Assembly: GCF_000143885.2 (NCBI RefSeq) | Contig: NC_018581.1 | Span: 2,852,001-2,916,000 of the forward strand | DNA: 64,000 nt | Direction: 5' to 3' | Source: Gordonia sp. KTR9 | GTDB lineage: Bacteria; Actinomycetota; Actinomycetes; Mycobacteriales; Mycobacteriaceae | Part shown: piece by piece, positions 35,466 to 44,692 of the stretch | Position numbering within the stretch: the first letter of the stretch is position 1 | Layout of the letters: each line of letters begins with the position of its first letter | Position numbers and translations under genes: made by a program | Notes under the pieces: generated by a model | The model's database searches: none | Seen by the model: the letters and a program-made list of their open reading frames with translations, nothing else | Told to the model about the DNA's origin: nothing

Positions 35466-35477
35466 TACGGTACCGTA
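35466..35477. promoter_or_regulatory. Palindrome TACGGTACCGTA upstream of the acyltransferase
   Basis: A perfect 12-bp palindrome 7 bp upstream of the GTG start, inside the sequence expected to hold the promoter. It resembles a TetR-type operator of lipid genes, but no regulator gene is adjacent. Confidence 0.55.
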
Positions 35478-35504
35478 GGTTGTGACGGCGCGGTGCGGTT
35501 CTGG

Positions 35505-36548
35505 TCAGTCCGGGACGACGACCGCCCGTCCGCGCAACTCATTCGCGGCGAGTCGTCGGTACGCCTCGAGCCCGTCGTCGAGGGAGAACTTCTCCACGGC
35601 AACCTCCAGCACACCGTCGCGAGCGAGGTCGAGTACCTCGATCAGCTCATCCCGAGCGCCCCAGTAGGGGGCGCGCACCGACACCTCGTACGGCTGCGAG
35701 AAGAATCCCACCTTGGCAGCGGCGACGCCGTCACCGATGCCCACGATCACGACGTCACCCATCGTGCCGACGACCCCCATCGCGGTGTCGAGCGTCGGTT
35801 GGAGTCCGACGAAGTCGAATACGGCTGTGGCCCCGTCGTTCCCGGTGATCGACCGGACATTCGCCACGGCGTCGGCATCGCTGAGGACTGTCTCATGGGC
35901 GCCCACCTCGCGCGCGAACGCGAGCTTGTCCTCGCTGACATCGAGAGCGATGATCCGCGCCGGGGTCAGGTGCCTCAGCAGCTGAATCCCGATGTGTCCC
36001 AGACCGCCGGCACCGATCACGACCGCCGTTGTGCCGCCGACGAGCTTCGGCAGCGATGGTTTGATCGCGTGGTAGGGGGTCAGCCCGGCATCCGTGAGCG
36101 GGACCGCCGCGATCGGGTCGAGATCACCGAGCGGCACGAGATGACGAGCGTCGTCGACGATCATGTACTCCGCCATCGCGCCCTCGTTGCCGAGTCCGGG
36201 TGGGGCGATGCCGAGTTCGGCGGCGCGAGTGCAGTAGTTCTCGAGCCCCCGCGAACAGAAATGGCAGACACCGCAACCCCACGGGCCGTAGACCGCGACC
36301 GCCGTCCCCTCGGTGAGTGTCGTGACGCCACTACCGATTTCGGCGACCACGCCTGCGCCCTCATGCCCGAGCGTCATCGGCAACGGATAAGGGAAACCCT
36401 CTGCGGGCATGTTGAGCACGAAATCGTCGGAGTGGCACGCACCCGCAGCGGTCACCTTCAAGAGCACCTGTCCGGGACCGGGTGTGGGCTTGTCGACCTC
36501 ACGGAGCTCTGGCGGACTTCCTGGCTTGATGATCTGGATGGCTTTCAT
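35505..36548 (-). CDS. NAD(P)-dependent zinc alcohol dehydrogenase
   Basis: 347 residues, classical MDR. Catalytic zinc: Cys38 (GACHSDD) and the His-Glu of TLGHEGAG. Structural zinc: WGCGVCHFCSRGLENYC. The cofactor loop is AVVIGAGGLGHIGIQ followed by Asp in IALDVSE, favouring NAD over NADP. ATG 36548 gives MKAIQIIKPG, a standard start. It ends 46 bp from the acyltransferase promoter and is not part of an obvious operon. Confidence 0.93.
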   Translation of the reverse strand: MKAIQIIKPGSPPELREVDKPTPGPGQVLLKVTAAGACHSDDFVLNMPAEGFPYPLPMTLGHEGAGVVAEIGSGVTTLTEGTAVAVYGPWGCGVCHFCSRGLENYCTRAAELGIAPPGLGNEGAMAEYMIVDDARHLVPLGDLDPIAAVPLTDAGLTPYHAIKPSLPKLVGGTTAVVIGAGGLGHIGIQLLRHLTPARIIALDVSEDKLAFAREVGAHETVLSDADAVANVRSITGNDGATAVFDFVGLQPTLDTAMGVVGTMGDVVIVGIGDGVAAAKVGFFSQPYEVSVRAPYWGARDELIEVLDLARDGVLEVAVEKFSLDDGLEAYRRLAANELRGRAVVVPD

Positions 36549-36663
36549 GCCGGACACCCTTCGGTTCGAGTCGTTCGCGTGCTCTCCCGCCCTCCGGTCT
36601 ACCCGCGAATGGCCATACGCGCATAGGTCTACGGCGAACCGGACATGAATTCCTGGTCGGACC

Positions 36664-37035
36664 TCACCATCGCCGCGACGGGCTCCGAGCCGCGCAGCGT
36701 ACGCACTGCCGGGCGGCCGGCAGCACCTCCAGGCGCTCCGCACCGATCGGTGCGCCGCATGTCTCGCAATGCCCGTACGCACCGGAGCCGACACGATCCA
36801 GCGCGGCACCGATCTCGTCGAGCCGAACCCGCGATCGTTCCAACTGGGCAACCAGGTGTCCGCGTTCGACCGCCAGCGTCGAACCCTCCGGATCATGCTC
36901 GTCGTCGGCTGCCGCGTCGCTCGTCGCCTCGAGGACGGCAGCAAGGCGGGTCGACAACGACTCGATCAGTGCGGCGGTACGTTCCCTCTCGGCGACCAGT
37001 GCATCGCGGGAGTCGACGTCCTCACTCGGGTTCAC
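36664..37035 (-). CDS. TraR/DksA-family zinc-finger protein
   Basis: 123 residues. A coiled-coil-like helical pair (ERERTAALIESLSTRLAAVLEA and HLVAQLERSRVRLDEIGAALDRV) precedes GSGAYGHCETCGAPIGAERL and CVRC, the C4 zinc finger of DksA/TraR proteins. GTG 37035 fits the domain; a frame to 37821 is antisense to selO and is rejected. The tip residues that decide RNA-polymerase activity could not be assigned. It lies 26 bp downstream of selO. Confidence 0.88.
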   Translation of the reverse strand: MNPSEDVDSRDALVAERERTAALIESLSTRLAAVLEATSDAAADDEHDPEGSTLAVERGHLVAQLERSRVRLDEIGAALDRVGSGAYGHCETCGAPIGAERLEVLPAARQCVRCAARSPSRRW

Positions 37036-37061
37036 AGTGCGCCCATCCGACGGCGTCTCGC

Positions 37062-38597
37062 TCAGGTACCGCAGAAGGTCTTGAAGGTGTCGCTGAACGC
37101 CTGCGGGGCCGGTGCCGCGTAGTGAGCCCAGTCCATGCGACGTTCGAACGGATGCGTGACCGCGGTCAGCAACCGGCCGAACGGTTCCAGATCTCCCTCG
37201 GTCGCGGCACGCAGGGCAGCATCGACCTGGTGATTCCGTGGGATGTAGACCGGGTTGACACGGTCCATCGCCGCGGCGACCGCCTCGGGCTCGCGGCCGG
37301 CACCGGCCAGTGCACCTCGCCACCGTTCGAGCCATGGACCGACGTGCTCGCGGGGAATGAGGCTGGTGATCGGGACCTGGTCGCCGCGGAGCTCGTCGGC
37401 CAGCGCCCGGAAGGTGCCCGTCCAGTCGGCGCGCTGGTCGCGCATCAGGGTCAGAAGGTCGGCGATCAGGTCGGGTTCGGCAGACACATCGTCCAGTCCG
37501 ATCTTCGACGCCATGCCGGTGATGAAATGTCGTTCGTAGCGCGCCTCGTAGGTGGTCAGCACCTCGGTCGCCGCAGTGATCGCGTCGTCGGGCGTCGGCG
37601 CCATGAACCTGAGCAGGGTTTCGGCGAACCGGGCCAGGTTCCACTTCAGGACGGCGGGCTGATTCCCGTATGCGTATCGACCGGCATGGTCGATCGAGCT
37701 GAACACCGCTGACGGATCGAACGCATCGAGGAAGGCGCAGGGGCCGTAGTCGATGGTCTCTCCGGAGATCGTGGTGTTGTCGGTGTTCATCACCCCGTGG
37801 ACGAAGCCGACGAGCATCCACTGGGCCACCAGGGCCGCCTGACGTTCGAGAACGGCTTCGAAGAACGCGACGTAGCGGCTGTGGTCGCCGGGTTCCGACG
37901 CCGCGGCGAGTTCCGGATAGTGACGGTCGATGGCGTAGTCGGCCAGTTGCTGCGTCAGGTCGGTGTTACGCGCGGCGTATTCGAAGGTTCCCACGCGGAG
38001 ATGGCTGGCGGCGATCCGGGCCAGCACCGCGCCGGGTTCGGCACCGGTGCGCTGGATGTCGCGCCCGGTGGCCACGACCGACAGCGAGCGCGTCGTCGGG
38101 ATGCCCAGCGCATGCATCGCCTCACTGACGAGGTACTCGCGCAGCATCGGCCCCACCACGGCGAACCCGTCGCCGCCCCGAGAGAACGGAGTGCGCCCAG
38201 AACCCTTGAGCTGCAGGTCCACTCGTCGACCGTGGCGATCGACGAGCTCTCCCAACAGCAAGGCCCGACCGTCGCCGAGAAGTGGGGTGTAACCGCCGAA
38301 CTGGTGCCCGGAGTAAGCCGTCGCGACGGGGACGGCGTCGACAGGGGCGGCCGCACCCGCCAGGAGCGCGATGCCGTCGTCGGTTCGGAGGGCGTCGGTG
38401 TCGAGCTCGAGGTCGGCAGCGAGTGCCTCGTTGACGACCAGCAGGCGCGGTGCGGGTGCATCGGCGCCCTGCCACGGCACGGTGAGTGGCGTCAGCGCAT
38501 CGACGAAAGTGCGCTCGAAGCCGGCGATCGCGGCACTCGTGCGTGCGGGGGAATCAGGAGAGGCGGACACCCTACCGAGGGTAACCAGTTTCGCCAT
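37062..38597 (-). CDS. selO: Protein adenylyltransferase SelO (UPF0061)
   Basis: About 511 residues. The pseudokinase signature segments are present: YSGHQFGGYTPLLGDGRALLLGE, LKGSGRTPFSRGGDGFAVVGPMLREY, GVMNTDNTTISGETIDYGPCAF, and a late PVYIPRNHQVDAAL. SelO transfers AMP to Ser, Thr or Tyr of protein targets in redox responses. The conserved redox cysteine near the end of many SelO proteins may be FKTFCGT at the terminus here. ATG 38597 is used; GTG 38570 is possible. Confidence 0.93.
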   Translation of the reverse strand: MAKLVTLGRVSASPDSPARTSAAIAGFERTFVDALTPLTVPWQGADAPAPRLLVVNEALAADLELDTDALRTDDGIALLAGAAAPVDAVPVATAYSGHQFGGYTPLLGDGRALLLGELVDRHGRRVDLQLKGSGRTPFSRGGDGFAVVGPMLREYLVSEAMHALGIPTTRSLSVVATGRDIQRTGAEPGAVLARIAASHLRVGTFEYAARNTDLTQQLADYAIDRHYPELAAASEPGDHSRYVAFFEAVLERQAALVAQWMLVGFVHGVMNTDNTTISGETIDYGPCAFLDAFDPSAVFSSIDHAGRYAYGNQPAVLKWNLARFAETLLRFMAPTPDDAITAATEVLTTYEARYERHFITGMASKIGLDDVSAEPDLIADLLTLMRDQRADWTGTFRALADELRGDQVPITSLIPREHVGPWLERWRGALAGAGREPEAVAAAMDRVNPVYIPRNHQVDAALRAATEGDLEPFGRLLTAVTHPFERRMDWAHYAAPAPQAFSDTFKTFCGT

Positions 38598-38651
38598 CGG
38601 CAAACCGGGGGCGCGGTCGGAACCGTCCGGTTCGCCGGCCTCGGACGGCCG

Positions 38652-38855
38652 TCAGACAGCCAGTGCCGCGCCACAGATGCCGCACGCCTCGAAGTTGCGT
38701 CGATTCCACCGGGCGATCGGAATGAAGAAGACACTGAACTGTGAGTACTCACGCATCCTCGCCCACTGGGTGGTGTTGTGGCAGCGGGGACACGCACGGG
38801 TCTGGCCCGCGCCGAGATGCTTTTGCCTACGGCCATATCCGAACAAGAAGAACAC
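38652..38855 (-). CDS. Small zinc-ribbon protein
   Basis: 67 residues. CPRCHNTTQW and CGICGAALAV supply a C4 zinc ribbon separated by WARMREYSQFSVFFIPIARWNRR, the pattern of a small actinobacterial zinc-ribbon family. GTG 38855 (VFFLFGYGRRQKHLG) is the in-family start; the frame upstream reads into the acetyltransferase gene and is rejected. Function is unknown. Confidence 0.85.
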   Translation of the reverse strand: MFFLFGYGRRQKHLGAGQTRACPRCHNTTQWARMREYSQFSVFFIPIARWNRRNFEACGICGAALAV

Positions 38856-38907
38856 ACCGCCATGGTAGAGATCCCGGCGGCGACTGGACGTGTGCGGAAG
38901 TTCGGTG

Positions 38908-39372
38908 TCATCGGCGTCGGGCCATGTGGAGGTTATCCCTCGTGAAACCGCAACGCTCGTAGAGTGCGATGGACGGCTCGGTCGGTGACAGCACCGTCTT
39001 GGCGTAGCCGCGGTCGTCCGCGGTCTCGGTGACGCGCCGGACCAGTTCTTCTCCGATCCCGGACCCGCGGAACGTCGGCCGGACATACAGGTGGCCGAGG
39101 TAGCCCCATCGGCCACCGGCGGCCCGGCGCGGACTGGGCATCCGGATGTGCTCGGTCAAGCACACCATTCCGATTGCGAGTTCATGTGTCCCGGCGGTCC
39201 AGACCGTTCGCCGGTCGTCGCCGAGCCAGGTTGCGACCGCGGCGACGAAGTCCACGTCGCCCTGCCATGGTCCGACTGTGGCATCGGTCTCGCGCGCCCA
39301 CTCCCACCGAAGTTCGGCCACTTGTTCCGCGCTTCGACAGCGGTGTATTCCCACTCCGTCCCGATCGGTCAC
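38908..39372 (-). CDS. GNAT family N-acetyltransferase
   Basis: 154 residues. The acetyl-CoA loop reads LYVRPTFRGSGIGEELVRRV (motif A, R/Q-x-x-G-x-G/A) and the C-terminal ALYERCGF is motif B. GTG 39372 gives VTDRDGVGIHRCRSAEQ. Substrate cannot be inferred. Its end lies 52 bp from the zinc-ribbon gene on the same strand. Confidence 0.88.
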   Translation of the reverse strand: MTDRDGVGIHRCRSAEQVAELRWEWARETDATVGPWQGDVDFVAAVATWLGDDRRTVWTAGTHELAIGMVCLTEHIRMPSPRRAAGGRWGYLGHLYVRPTFRGSGIGEELVRRVTETADDRGYAKTVLSPTEPSIALYERCGFTRDNLHMARRR

Positions 39373-39625
39373 CCCCCAAGGGTGACCGATGTTCCGCGTC
39401 CGCCGTACGACGACGCCACGTTCTCGCCCGGCCACGCGCGTTTCACTCCGGTGAAGGCGCGGCGTCGATCGGGTTCCGCGACGAGAATGGACACCGTCGG
39501 AGGTGCCGTCGCCCACTCCGCGACGTGGCCGTCGCGATGTCGGGAATCGGTAGGCTCGATGGTGACCGAATTGTCGGTCTGATGACGACAACGGCGGGCC
39601 GCGGACACGCAAACCGGAGGGAAGC

Positions 39626-40417
39626 ATGGAAGCACTGATACTGATTGCCGTCATCGTCGTGATCGTCGTCGGGGTGGTGGTCTTCGCACAGCAGCGTTCC
39701 GGCGCCAACGCGGCCCGCACACTGGACGACGCGAAGGCCGACGCGCGGCAAGCCATCGAACGACTCGGGGGACAGGTGTTCATGCTGGTCGGCGACGGCC
39801 CGGCGTCGAAGCAAGCGCTCGCCGACGCGGGGGAGCGCTACACCGCGGCAGGGTCCCAGATCGAGCAGGCCAACTCGCCGACGCAGGCCCGGCTGGCCAA
39901 GCAGACCGCGATCGAGGGTCTCTATTACATCCGGGCCGCCCGCGCGGCGATGAATCTCGACCCCGGACCGGCCATTCCCGAACTCGACGGTCAGAAGAGT
40001 GCGGGTGCGGTCACCGAGGATCGCACCGTGGAGTTCGAGGGACGACAAGTCGCGGCATCGCCGAATCCGTCGGCGCAGACCCCGAATTACTACCCCGGCG
40101 GTCGTGTCGCGGGTCGGCCGGTTCCCGCCGGTTGGTACTCGGAGCCGTGGTGGAAACCGGCTCTGGTGGCCGGCGCCTGGGGACTCGGGTCGATGTTCTT
40201 GTTCTCGGCGATGTTCTCCGGGATGGCGGGCGTGCCCTACGACGCGCAGGGATTCGAGAGCGGCGCCGGCGACGGTTCCGAAGCGGGTGCGCTCGAGGGC
40301 GGCGGCGACTCCGGCGACTTCGGCGGTGGCGATTCCGGAGGCGGTGATTCCGGCGACTTCGGCGGTGGAGGAAGCGATTTCGGCGGCGGCGACTTCGGCG
40401 GTGGATTCGACTTCTGA
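39626..40417 (+). CDS. Membrane-anchored protein with Gly/Asp-rich tail
   Basis: 263 residues. An N-terminal helix (ALILIAVIVVIVVGVVVFA) is followed by a helical, charged ectodomain or cytoplasmic domain (DDAKADARQAIERLGGQ...). A second hydrophobic patch near 180-200 (GAWGLGSMFLFSAMFSGMAG) leads to a 50-residue tail of GGGDSGDFGGG-type repeats ending FGGGFDF. The tail resembles low-complexity ends of other actinobacterial envelope proteins. Not assigned to a named family. Confidence 0.75.
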   Translation: MEALILIAVIVVIVVGVVVFAQQRSGANAARTLDDAKADARQAIERLGGQVFMLVGDGPASKQALADAGERYTAAGSQIEQANSPTQARLAKQTAIEGLYYIRAARAAMNLDPGPAIPELDGQKSAGAVTEDRTVEFEGRQVAASPNPSAQTPNYYPGGRVAGRPVPAGWYSEPWWKPALVAGAWGLGSMFLFSAMFSGMAGVPYDAQGFESGAGDGSEAGALEGGGDSGDFGGGDSGGGDSGDFGGGGSDFGGGDFGGGFDF

Positions 40418-40456
40418 GCGCTCTCCCTGGGGTCTCCCGGCTACCCTGACGACCGC

Positions 40457-41296
40457 TCAGGTCGCTGTCGGTGCGGCGACGACGGAGAGCAGCCGGAGCT
40501 TCTCCGCGCTCGCGCTACCCGGTGTCGCGGTGTAGACGAGGAGTGAGTGCGAACACCGCGGGTCGACGAGGATCTGGCAACTCAGCTCCAGGAACCCGAC
40601 CTCGGGGTGCTCGTACCGCTTGAGCTCCCGAGGTGCGATGCCCACTTCGTGCCGTGCCCAGATGTCGCGGAACTCCTCGCTCTCGGCGCGGAGTCGTTCC
40701 GCCAGTGACGCCGCGTAGGAATCAGGGCCACGGAGCGCCATGACTCCTCGGAGCCCCGACACGTACATCCGCGAGTAGAACTGATGGTCCTCGGCAGGGT
40801 GCAACCGGCGAGAACCGGCGTCGGTGAACCACCGATAGCCGATGCTTCGCGCGGGACCGTCGAACCGCGTGAGGTCGCCGACAAGGGCGACCCCGAGACG
40901 GTTCTGGCGCAACGTTTCACCGAGTTCGGTGACGATCTCGGCCGGAGTGTCGTCGAGTCGGTCGAAAATGCGCATCATGCCCGGGGCGACGTGCTCGCGG
41001 TCGGAGCCCGCAATCGGCGGCCGGTGGCCGGCGAGGAGGAACAGATGGTCTCGCTCCGCGCGCGAGAGGTGCAAGCCCTGGGCGATGGCGGCGATCATCT
41101 GCGGCGACGGCTGCGGGCCGCGCTCTCGTTCGAGTCGCGAGTAGTAGTCGGTGGACATGTGACTCAACGCCGCCACCTCCTCGCGACGGAGGCCACCTGT
41201 GCGACGCCGTTGTCCACGCGGCAGTCCCACGTCCTCGGGTTGCAGCGCGGCACGCCTCACCCGGAGAAAGTCTGCGAGGCCGGGTCGATCGATCAT
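40457..41296 (-). CDS. XRE-type regulator with MmyB-like ligand domain (second copy)
   Basis: 279 residues, closely parallel to the regulator at 18344-19195: [18 protein letters not shown] then [20 protein letters not shown] for the helix-turn-helix, and [10 protein letters not shown] with FLELSCQIL in the ligand domain. It is divergent from an SDR gene across about 120 bp, repeating the arrangement of the other copy. Confidence 0.92.
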   Translation of the reverse strand: MIDRPGLADFLRVRRAALQPEDVGLPRGQRRRTGGLRREEVAALSHMSTDYYSRLERERGPQPSPQMIAAIAQGLHLSRAERDHLFLLAGHRPPIAGSDREHVAPGMMRIFDRLDDTPAEIVTELGETLRQNRLGVALVGDLTRFDGPARSIGYRWFTDAGSRRLHPAEDHQFYSRMYVSGLRGVMALRGPDSYAASLAERLRAESEEFRDIWARHEVGIAPRELKRYEHPEVGFLELSCQILVDPRCSHSLLVYTATPGSASAEKLRLLSVVAAPTAT

Positions 41297-41329
41297 GTGG
41301 CCATTGTTCCGTGCACGGGTACCGCTCAG

Positions 41330-41350
41330 CCACGGATCGACAGGCCGTGG
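41330..41350. promoter_or_regulatory. Inverted repeat between regulator and SDR genes
   Basis: CCACGG (41330-41335) and CCGTGG (41345-41350) form perfect 6-bp arms with a 9-bp spacer in the divergent promoter region. It is a candidate binding site for the adjacent regulator and differs in sequence from the dyad at 18294-18308. Confidence 0.4.
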
Positions 41351-41416
41351 TTAACGGTGCGGTCGGCCGCGACACTCGAAGACGTGCGAACGAACCCGGC
41401 CCGACGAGGAGCTCAG

Positions 41417-42358
41417 ATGTCACCAGGCAGCAGATACACCCTGACCTTTCCGGACCTCACCGGTCGACGAGCGGTGGTGACCGGCGCCAGCGACGGGATC
41501 GGCTGGGAGATCGCGGCGGCCCTCGCCGGAGCCGGTGCGGAAGTGGTCATGCCCGTACGCAATCCGAACAAGGGTGCGGCGGCCGCCACGCGCATTCACG
41601 ACCGACACCCCGCGGCCACACTCACCCTCGAGCACGTCGACCTGTCCGAGCTGGCCTCCGTCGAGGCGCTCGCCGCACGGCTCCGCGCCGACGGCACACC
41701 GATCAACATCCTGGTCAACAACGCCGGTGTGATGACTCCGCCGGAACGGATGACCACGTCCGATGGATTCGAGGTCCAGTTCGGCACCAATCACCTCGGG
41801 CATTTCGCGCTCACTGTCGCGCTGCTGCCGGTGCTCCGTGCCGGAAAGGCGCGGGTCACGTCGCAGACGAGCATCGCCGCGAAGCGGGGCTCGATGCACT
41901 GGGACGACCTGAACTGGGAGCACGACTACGACGGGATGAGCGCATACCGTCAGTCCAAGATCGCGTGTGCGCTGTTCGGCCTCGAACTCGGACGCCGCAG
42001 CCACGCCGCGGGTTGGGATGTGACGAGCACGATCTCGCATCCCGGGGTCGCTCCGACCAGTCTTCTCGCGGCCAGGCCGGAGGTCGGCAGGACGGCGTCA
42101 ACCGGCGGCCGGCGGATCATCGAGTGGTTGTCGCGACATGGCCTGGGGGTCGGAACGGTCGAAACCGGCTCTCTCCCAGCACTGATGGCTGCCACAACGC
42201 CCGAGGTGCCCGACGGTGCGTTCTACGGACCCCAGTGGCCGGGGAACGTGGGCGGTCCACCCGGTGCGCATCCACTCTGGGGGCCGTTCCGTGATCACGG
42301 GGCGGCGACACGGCTGTGGGAGGTCTCTGAACAATTGACCCGCGTGAGGGCGAGCTGA
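41417..42358 (+). CDS. Short-chain dehydrogenase/reductase (retinol-dehydrogenase-like)
   Basis: 313 residues. The cofactor loop is [22 protein letters not shown], then [11 protein letters not shown] with the catalytic Ser, and [12 protein letters not shown] with YxxxK are all intact. ATG 41417 has GAGGAG 6 nt upstream. It is divergent from an MmyB-type regulator that probably controls it. It is longer and of a different subgroup than the SDR at 17478-18242. Confidence 0.9.
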   Translation: MSPGSRYTLTFPDLTGRRAVVTGASDGIGWEIAAALAGAGAEVVMPVRNPNKGAAAATRIHDRHPAATLTLEHVDLSELASVEALAARLRADGTPINILVNNAGVMTPPERMTTSDGFEVQFGTNHLGHFALTVALLPVLRAGKARVTSQTSIAAKRGSMHWDDLNWEHDYDGMSAYRQSKIACALFGLELGRRSHAAGWDVTSTISHPGVAPTSLLAARPEVGRTASTGGRRIIEWLSRHGLGVGTVETGSLPALMAATTPEVPDGAFYGPQWPGNVGGPPGAHPLWGPFRDHGAATRLWEVSEQLTRVRAS

Positions 42359-42394
42359 CGATCAGACCTTGCGATGGCTCTCGATCGGCGAAGT

Positions 42395-42438
42395 GGTGTG
42401 TGCCACCTGCGGACCGCAGTCGACGCAGGTGACACACC
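42395..42438. terminator. Hairpin between convergent genes
   Basis: GGTGTGTGCCACCTGCG (42395-42411) pairs with CGCAGGTGACACACC (42424-42438) apart from a 2-nt bulge, with a 12-nt loop. It lies between the SDR stop and the end of the small minus-strand gene, where a bidirectional terminator would be expected. Confidence 0.5.
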
Positions 42439-42489
42439 GGCAAGGAGCACTTGTGGTGCTTTCCACTCGGAGTCTTGGGGACGAACGAA

Positions 42490-42630
42490 TCAGGGGAAGA
42501 GGGTGAGAAAGGTCGCCGCCGAGGTGACACACAGCAGCGCGGCGATCGTCACGCCGGCACGAGCATGATCGGCTATCGGGACTTCGCGCGCGCCTGTCGA
42601 GACATCTGCTGTGGTACTCGCCTTCGTCAC
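42490..42630 (-). CDS. Small single-span membrane protein (46 residues)
   Basis: A GTG at 42630 with GGAGGG 8 nt upstream opens a 46-residue frame. It has a polar start (VTKASTTADVSTGAREVPIA), DHAR, and then a hydrophobic segment AGVTIAALLCVTSAATFLTL followed by FP at the C-terminus. The strong Shine-Dalgarno and the single helix support a real small protein. The frame extends upstream but without such features. No family recognised. Confidence 0.55.
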   Translation of the reverse strand: MTKASTTADVSTGAREVPIADHARAGVTIAALLCVTSAATFLTLFP

Positions 42631-42853
42631 AAGATTTCCCTCCGATGACCCGATACCGTCCCCGAGAACATTAGGGCCGCGAACGTTCGGGATTCCCCCG
42701 GTGCCGCCGGTCGACGCCGCACCGATGCACGAGATAACGAAGTCGTAACAGTCATCTATCCGTAGGTTTGAAATCCGCTCAGGCTGCGGAGATCGCAACC
42801 TGACCGCCCCGATCCCGCGGCATCCGTTCGCACGCATGTGCGACAATGTCTCG

Positions 42854-43585
42854 GTGAGTTCTCAGACAAGAGCCGGACTGACGCCCGGAGATCTGGAGTC
42901 GCTGTCCGCCGCACTCGCCTCCGGAAAACGGGCCACGGTGTATCTGCGCGACGCGATGCCGTCGTTGAATCTGGAGGCCGGCGCCTCGGCGCGGGTCGTG
43001 TCGATCGACGGTTCGACGGTGACGGTGAGCCCGAGAGGCATCGACGACCAGTTACCGTTCGAGGCCGACGAATTGCGGCGGAACCGGCCGGCGCCGGGCA
43101 CGACGACGGCCGCTCGCGGGCGCACACCGAAGCGGGCACCCGCGCAGGACGATCCCGCCCCGGTCGCCAAACCTGCTGTGACCCCGACAATTCCCGCTGA
43201 CGCACCCAAGAAGTCACGGCCCGCGACGGACACACAACCGAAATCGGTGGAGCCGACGCCCCCACCCGCGACGAGCAAACCGCCGCGAAAGTCGAAGCCG
43301 TCGACCGCGCCGACGACCGTCACGATCACCGCGTCGGGGGAGAGCACCTGGACGGTGTCAGTTGCGCACGGGACCCGAAAGCAGGGGAAACCTGCCGAGG
43401 TCACGGCGGATCGCGTGGCACGAGCGATGCGAGAGCTGGACGACGAGACCGCGATCGCGGCAGTCGACGCCGTGATCGAGTCCGCACGATCCGCCGCCCA
43501 GCGTCGCATCGAGGAGCTCAGTCAGGAACTCGAAGCCGCGCGGGCCGCCCTCGCACACCTGGACGGTCCCGGCGACGACGACTGA
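42854..43585 (+). CDS. DUF6319-like hypothetical protein
   Basis: 243 residues. The N-terminal ~65 residues (LTPGDLESLSAALASGKRATVYLRDA, then GASARVVSIDGSTVTV) form a small beta-rich domain. A long Pro/Lys/Thr-rich linker follows, then a helical C-terminal domain (ADRVARAMRELDDETAIAAVDAVIESARSAAQRRIEEL). It looks like the actinobacterial DUF6319 group, recalled rather than verified. Function is unknown; the basic linker could bind nucleic acid. Confidence 0.75.
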   Translation: MSSQTRAGLTPGDLESLSAALASGKRATVYLRDAMPSLNLEAGASARVVSIDGSTVTVSPRGIDDQLPFEADELRRNRPAPGTTTAARGRTPKRAPAQDDPAPVAKPAVTPTIPADAPKKSRPATDTQPKSVEPTPPPATSKPPRKSKPSTAPTTVTITASGESTWTVSVAHGTRKQGKPAEVTADRVARAMRELDDETAIAAVDAVIESARSAAQRRIEELSQELEAARAALAHLDGPGDDD

Positions 43586-43606
43586 CGACTGGCCGGCTGG
43601 GTCGCC

Positions 43607-44692
43607 TCAGCCCTGCCGGTCCCGAAACCGGTACATCGCGCGGATGTCTCGCGTGATGGCCTTGTCCCTCTTGTTTCGCTTACTCGACCGACGGGCATCG
43701 CCCCGAGCCGCCGACCACTCGCTTTCGCGTAGCAGTTTGCGGTAGCGCTCCAATCGACCGGCATCGAGCCGGCCTTCTCGGATTGCCTCCTGCACCGCGC
43801 ATCTGGGCTCGCTGCGGTGCTCGCAGTCGCGGAATCCGCAGTCGCGGGACAACTCTTCGATCTCGGCGAAGGTCCGGCCGGCCGCGTCCGCAACATCCTG
43901 CACCCCGATCCCGCGCAGACCGGGGGTGTCGATGAGCACCTTGCTCCCCGCGAGAGGCAGCAGCTCACGGTGCGCCGTGGTGTGCCTGCCTTTGCCGTCG
44001 ACCGAGCGAATCTGCCTGGCCGCCATGTGCTCTCGTCCAAGCAGCGCGTTGGCCAGGCTCGACTTGCCGGCACCGGAAGAACCCAGGAGAACGGCGGTAC
44101 CGGTGATGGCCGAGGCGAGCAGATCGATACCGACGCCGCTGACCGTGCTCGTCGTCACGATCTCGGCGCCCGGGGCGACCGCGGTGACCGCGGCTTCGCC
44201 GGCGAGGGTGTCGTCGACCAGGTCGGACTTTGTCAGCGCGATGACCGGTCGAGTGCCGGCGTCGTAGGCCAGCGTCAGCAGGCGCTCGATCCGGCCGACG
44301 TTCACCCGGTGCGCCACCGACACCGCGATGATCACCGTGTCGACGTTGGCGGCGAGCACCTGCCGTTCCGAAGTCCGGTCCGAGCTCGCGCGCGCGATCG
44401 CCGTCCGCCGCGGCAGCACGCCCACGACCTGGGCCCGCTCATCGTCACGGCGCAGCACGACCCAATCACCGGTGCACACGGCCAGTTCGCGGTCGCCGAT
44501 GTGGTGGGAGCTGCGGACGGCCCGGACCGGACCCGCTGCTGTCAGGGTGTCGCACCCGCCGCGATCCACTCGCACGACGCGAGCAGGCACATCATCGTCG
44601 GCAGCGTGATCGGCGAACAGAGTCGAGAAATGCTCGTCCCAGCCGATGCTGGTGAGCTCGATAGGGGAGGACGAATGATCTGGAGAATTCAC
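43607..44692 (-). CDS. rsgA: Ribosome small-subunit-dependent GTPase A
   Basis: 361 residues. An OB-fold N-terminus precedes the circularly permuted GTPase: G4 ALTKSDLV comes first, then G1 GSSGAGKSSLAN and G3 DTPGLRG. The C-terminal zinc motif CGFRDCEHRSEPRC is intact. RsgA helps the late maturation of the 30S subunit. GTG 44692 (VNSPDHSSS) is used. Both ends are separated from neighbours on the other strand. Confidence 0.95.
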   Translation of the reverse strand: MNSPDHSSSPIELTSIGWDEHFSTLFADHAADDDVPARVVRVDRGGCDTLTAAGPVRAVRSSHHIGDRELAVCTGDWVVLRRDDERAQVVGVLPRRTAIARASSDRTSERQVLAANVDTVIIAVSVAHRVNVGRIERLLTLAYDAGTRPVIALTKSDLVDDTLAGEAAVTAVAPGAEIVTTSTVSGVGIDLLASAITGTAVLLGSSGAGKSSLANALLGREHMAARQIRSVDGKGRHTTAHRELLPLAGSKVLIDTPGLRGIGVQDVADAAGRTFAEIEELSRDCGFRDCEHRSEPRCAVQEAIREGRLDAGRLERYRKLLRESEWSAARGDARRSSKRNKRDKAITRDIRAMYRFRDRQG

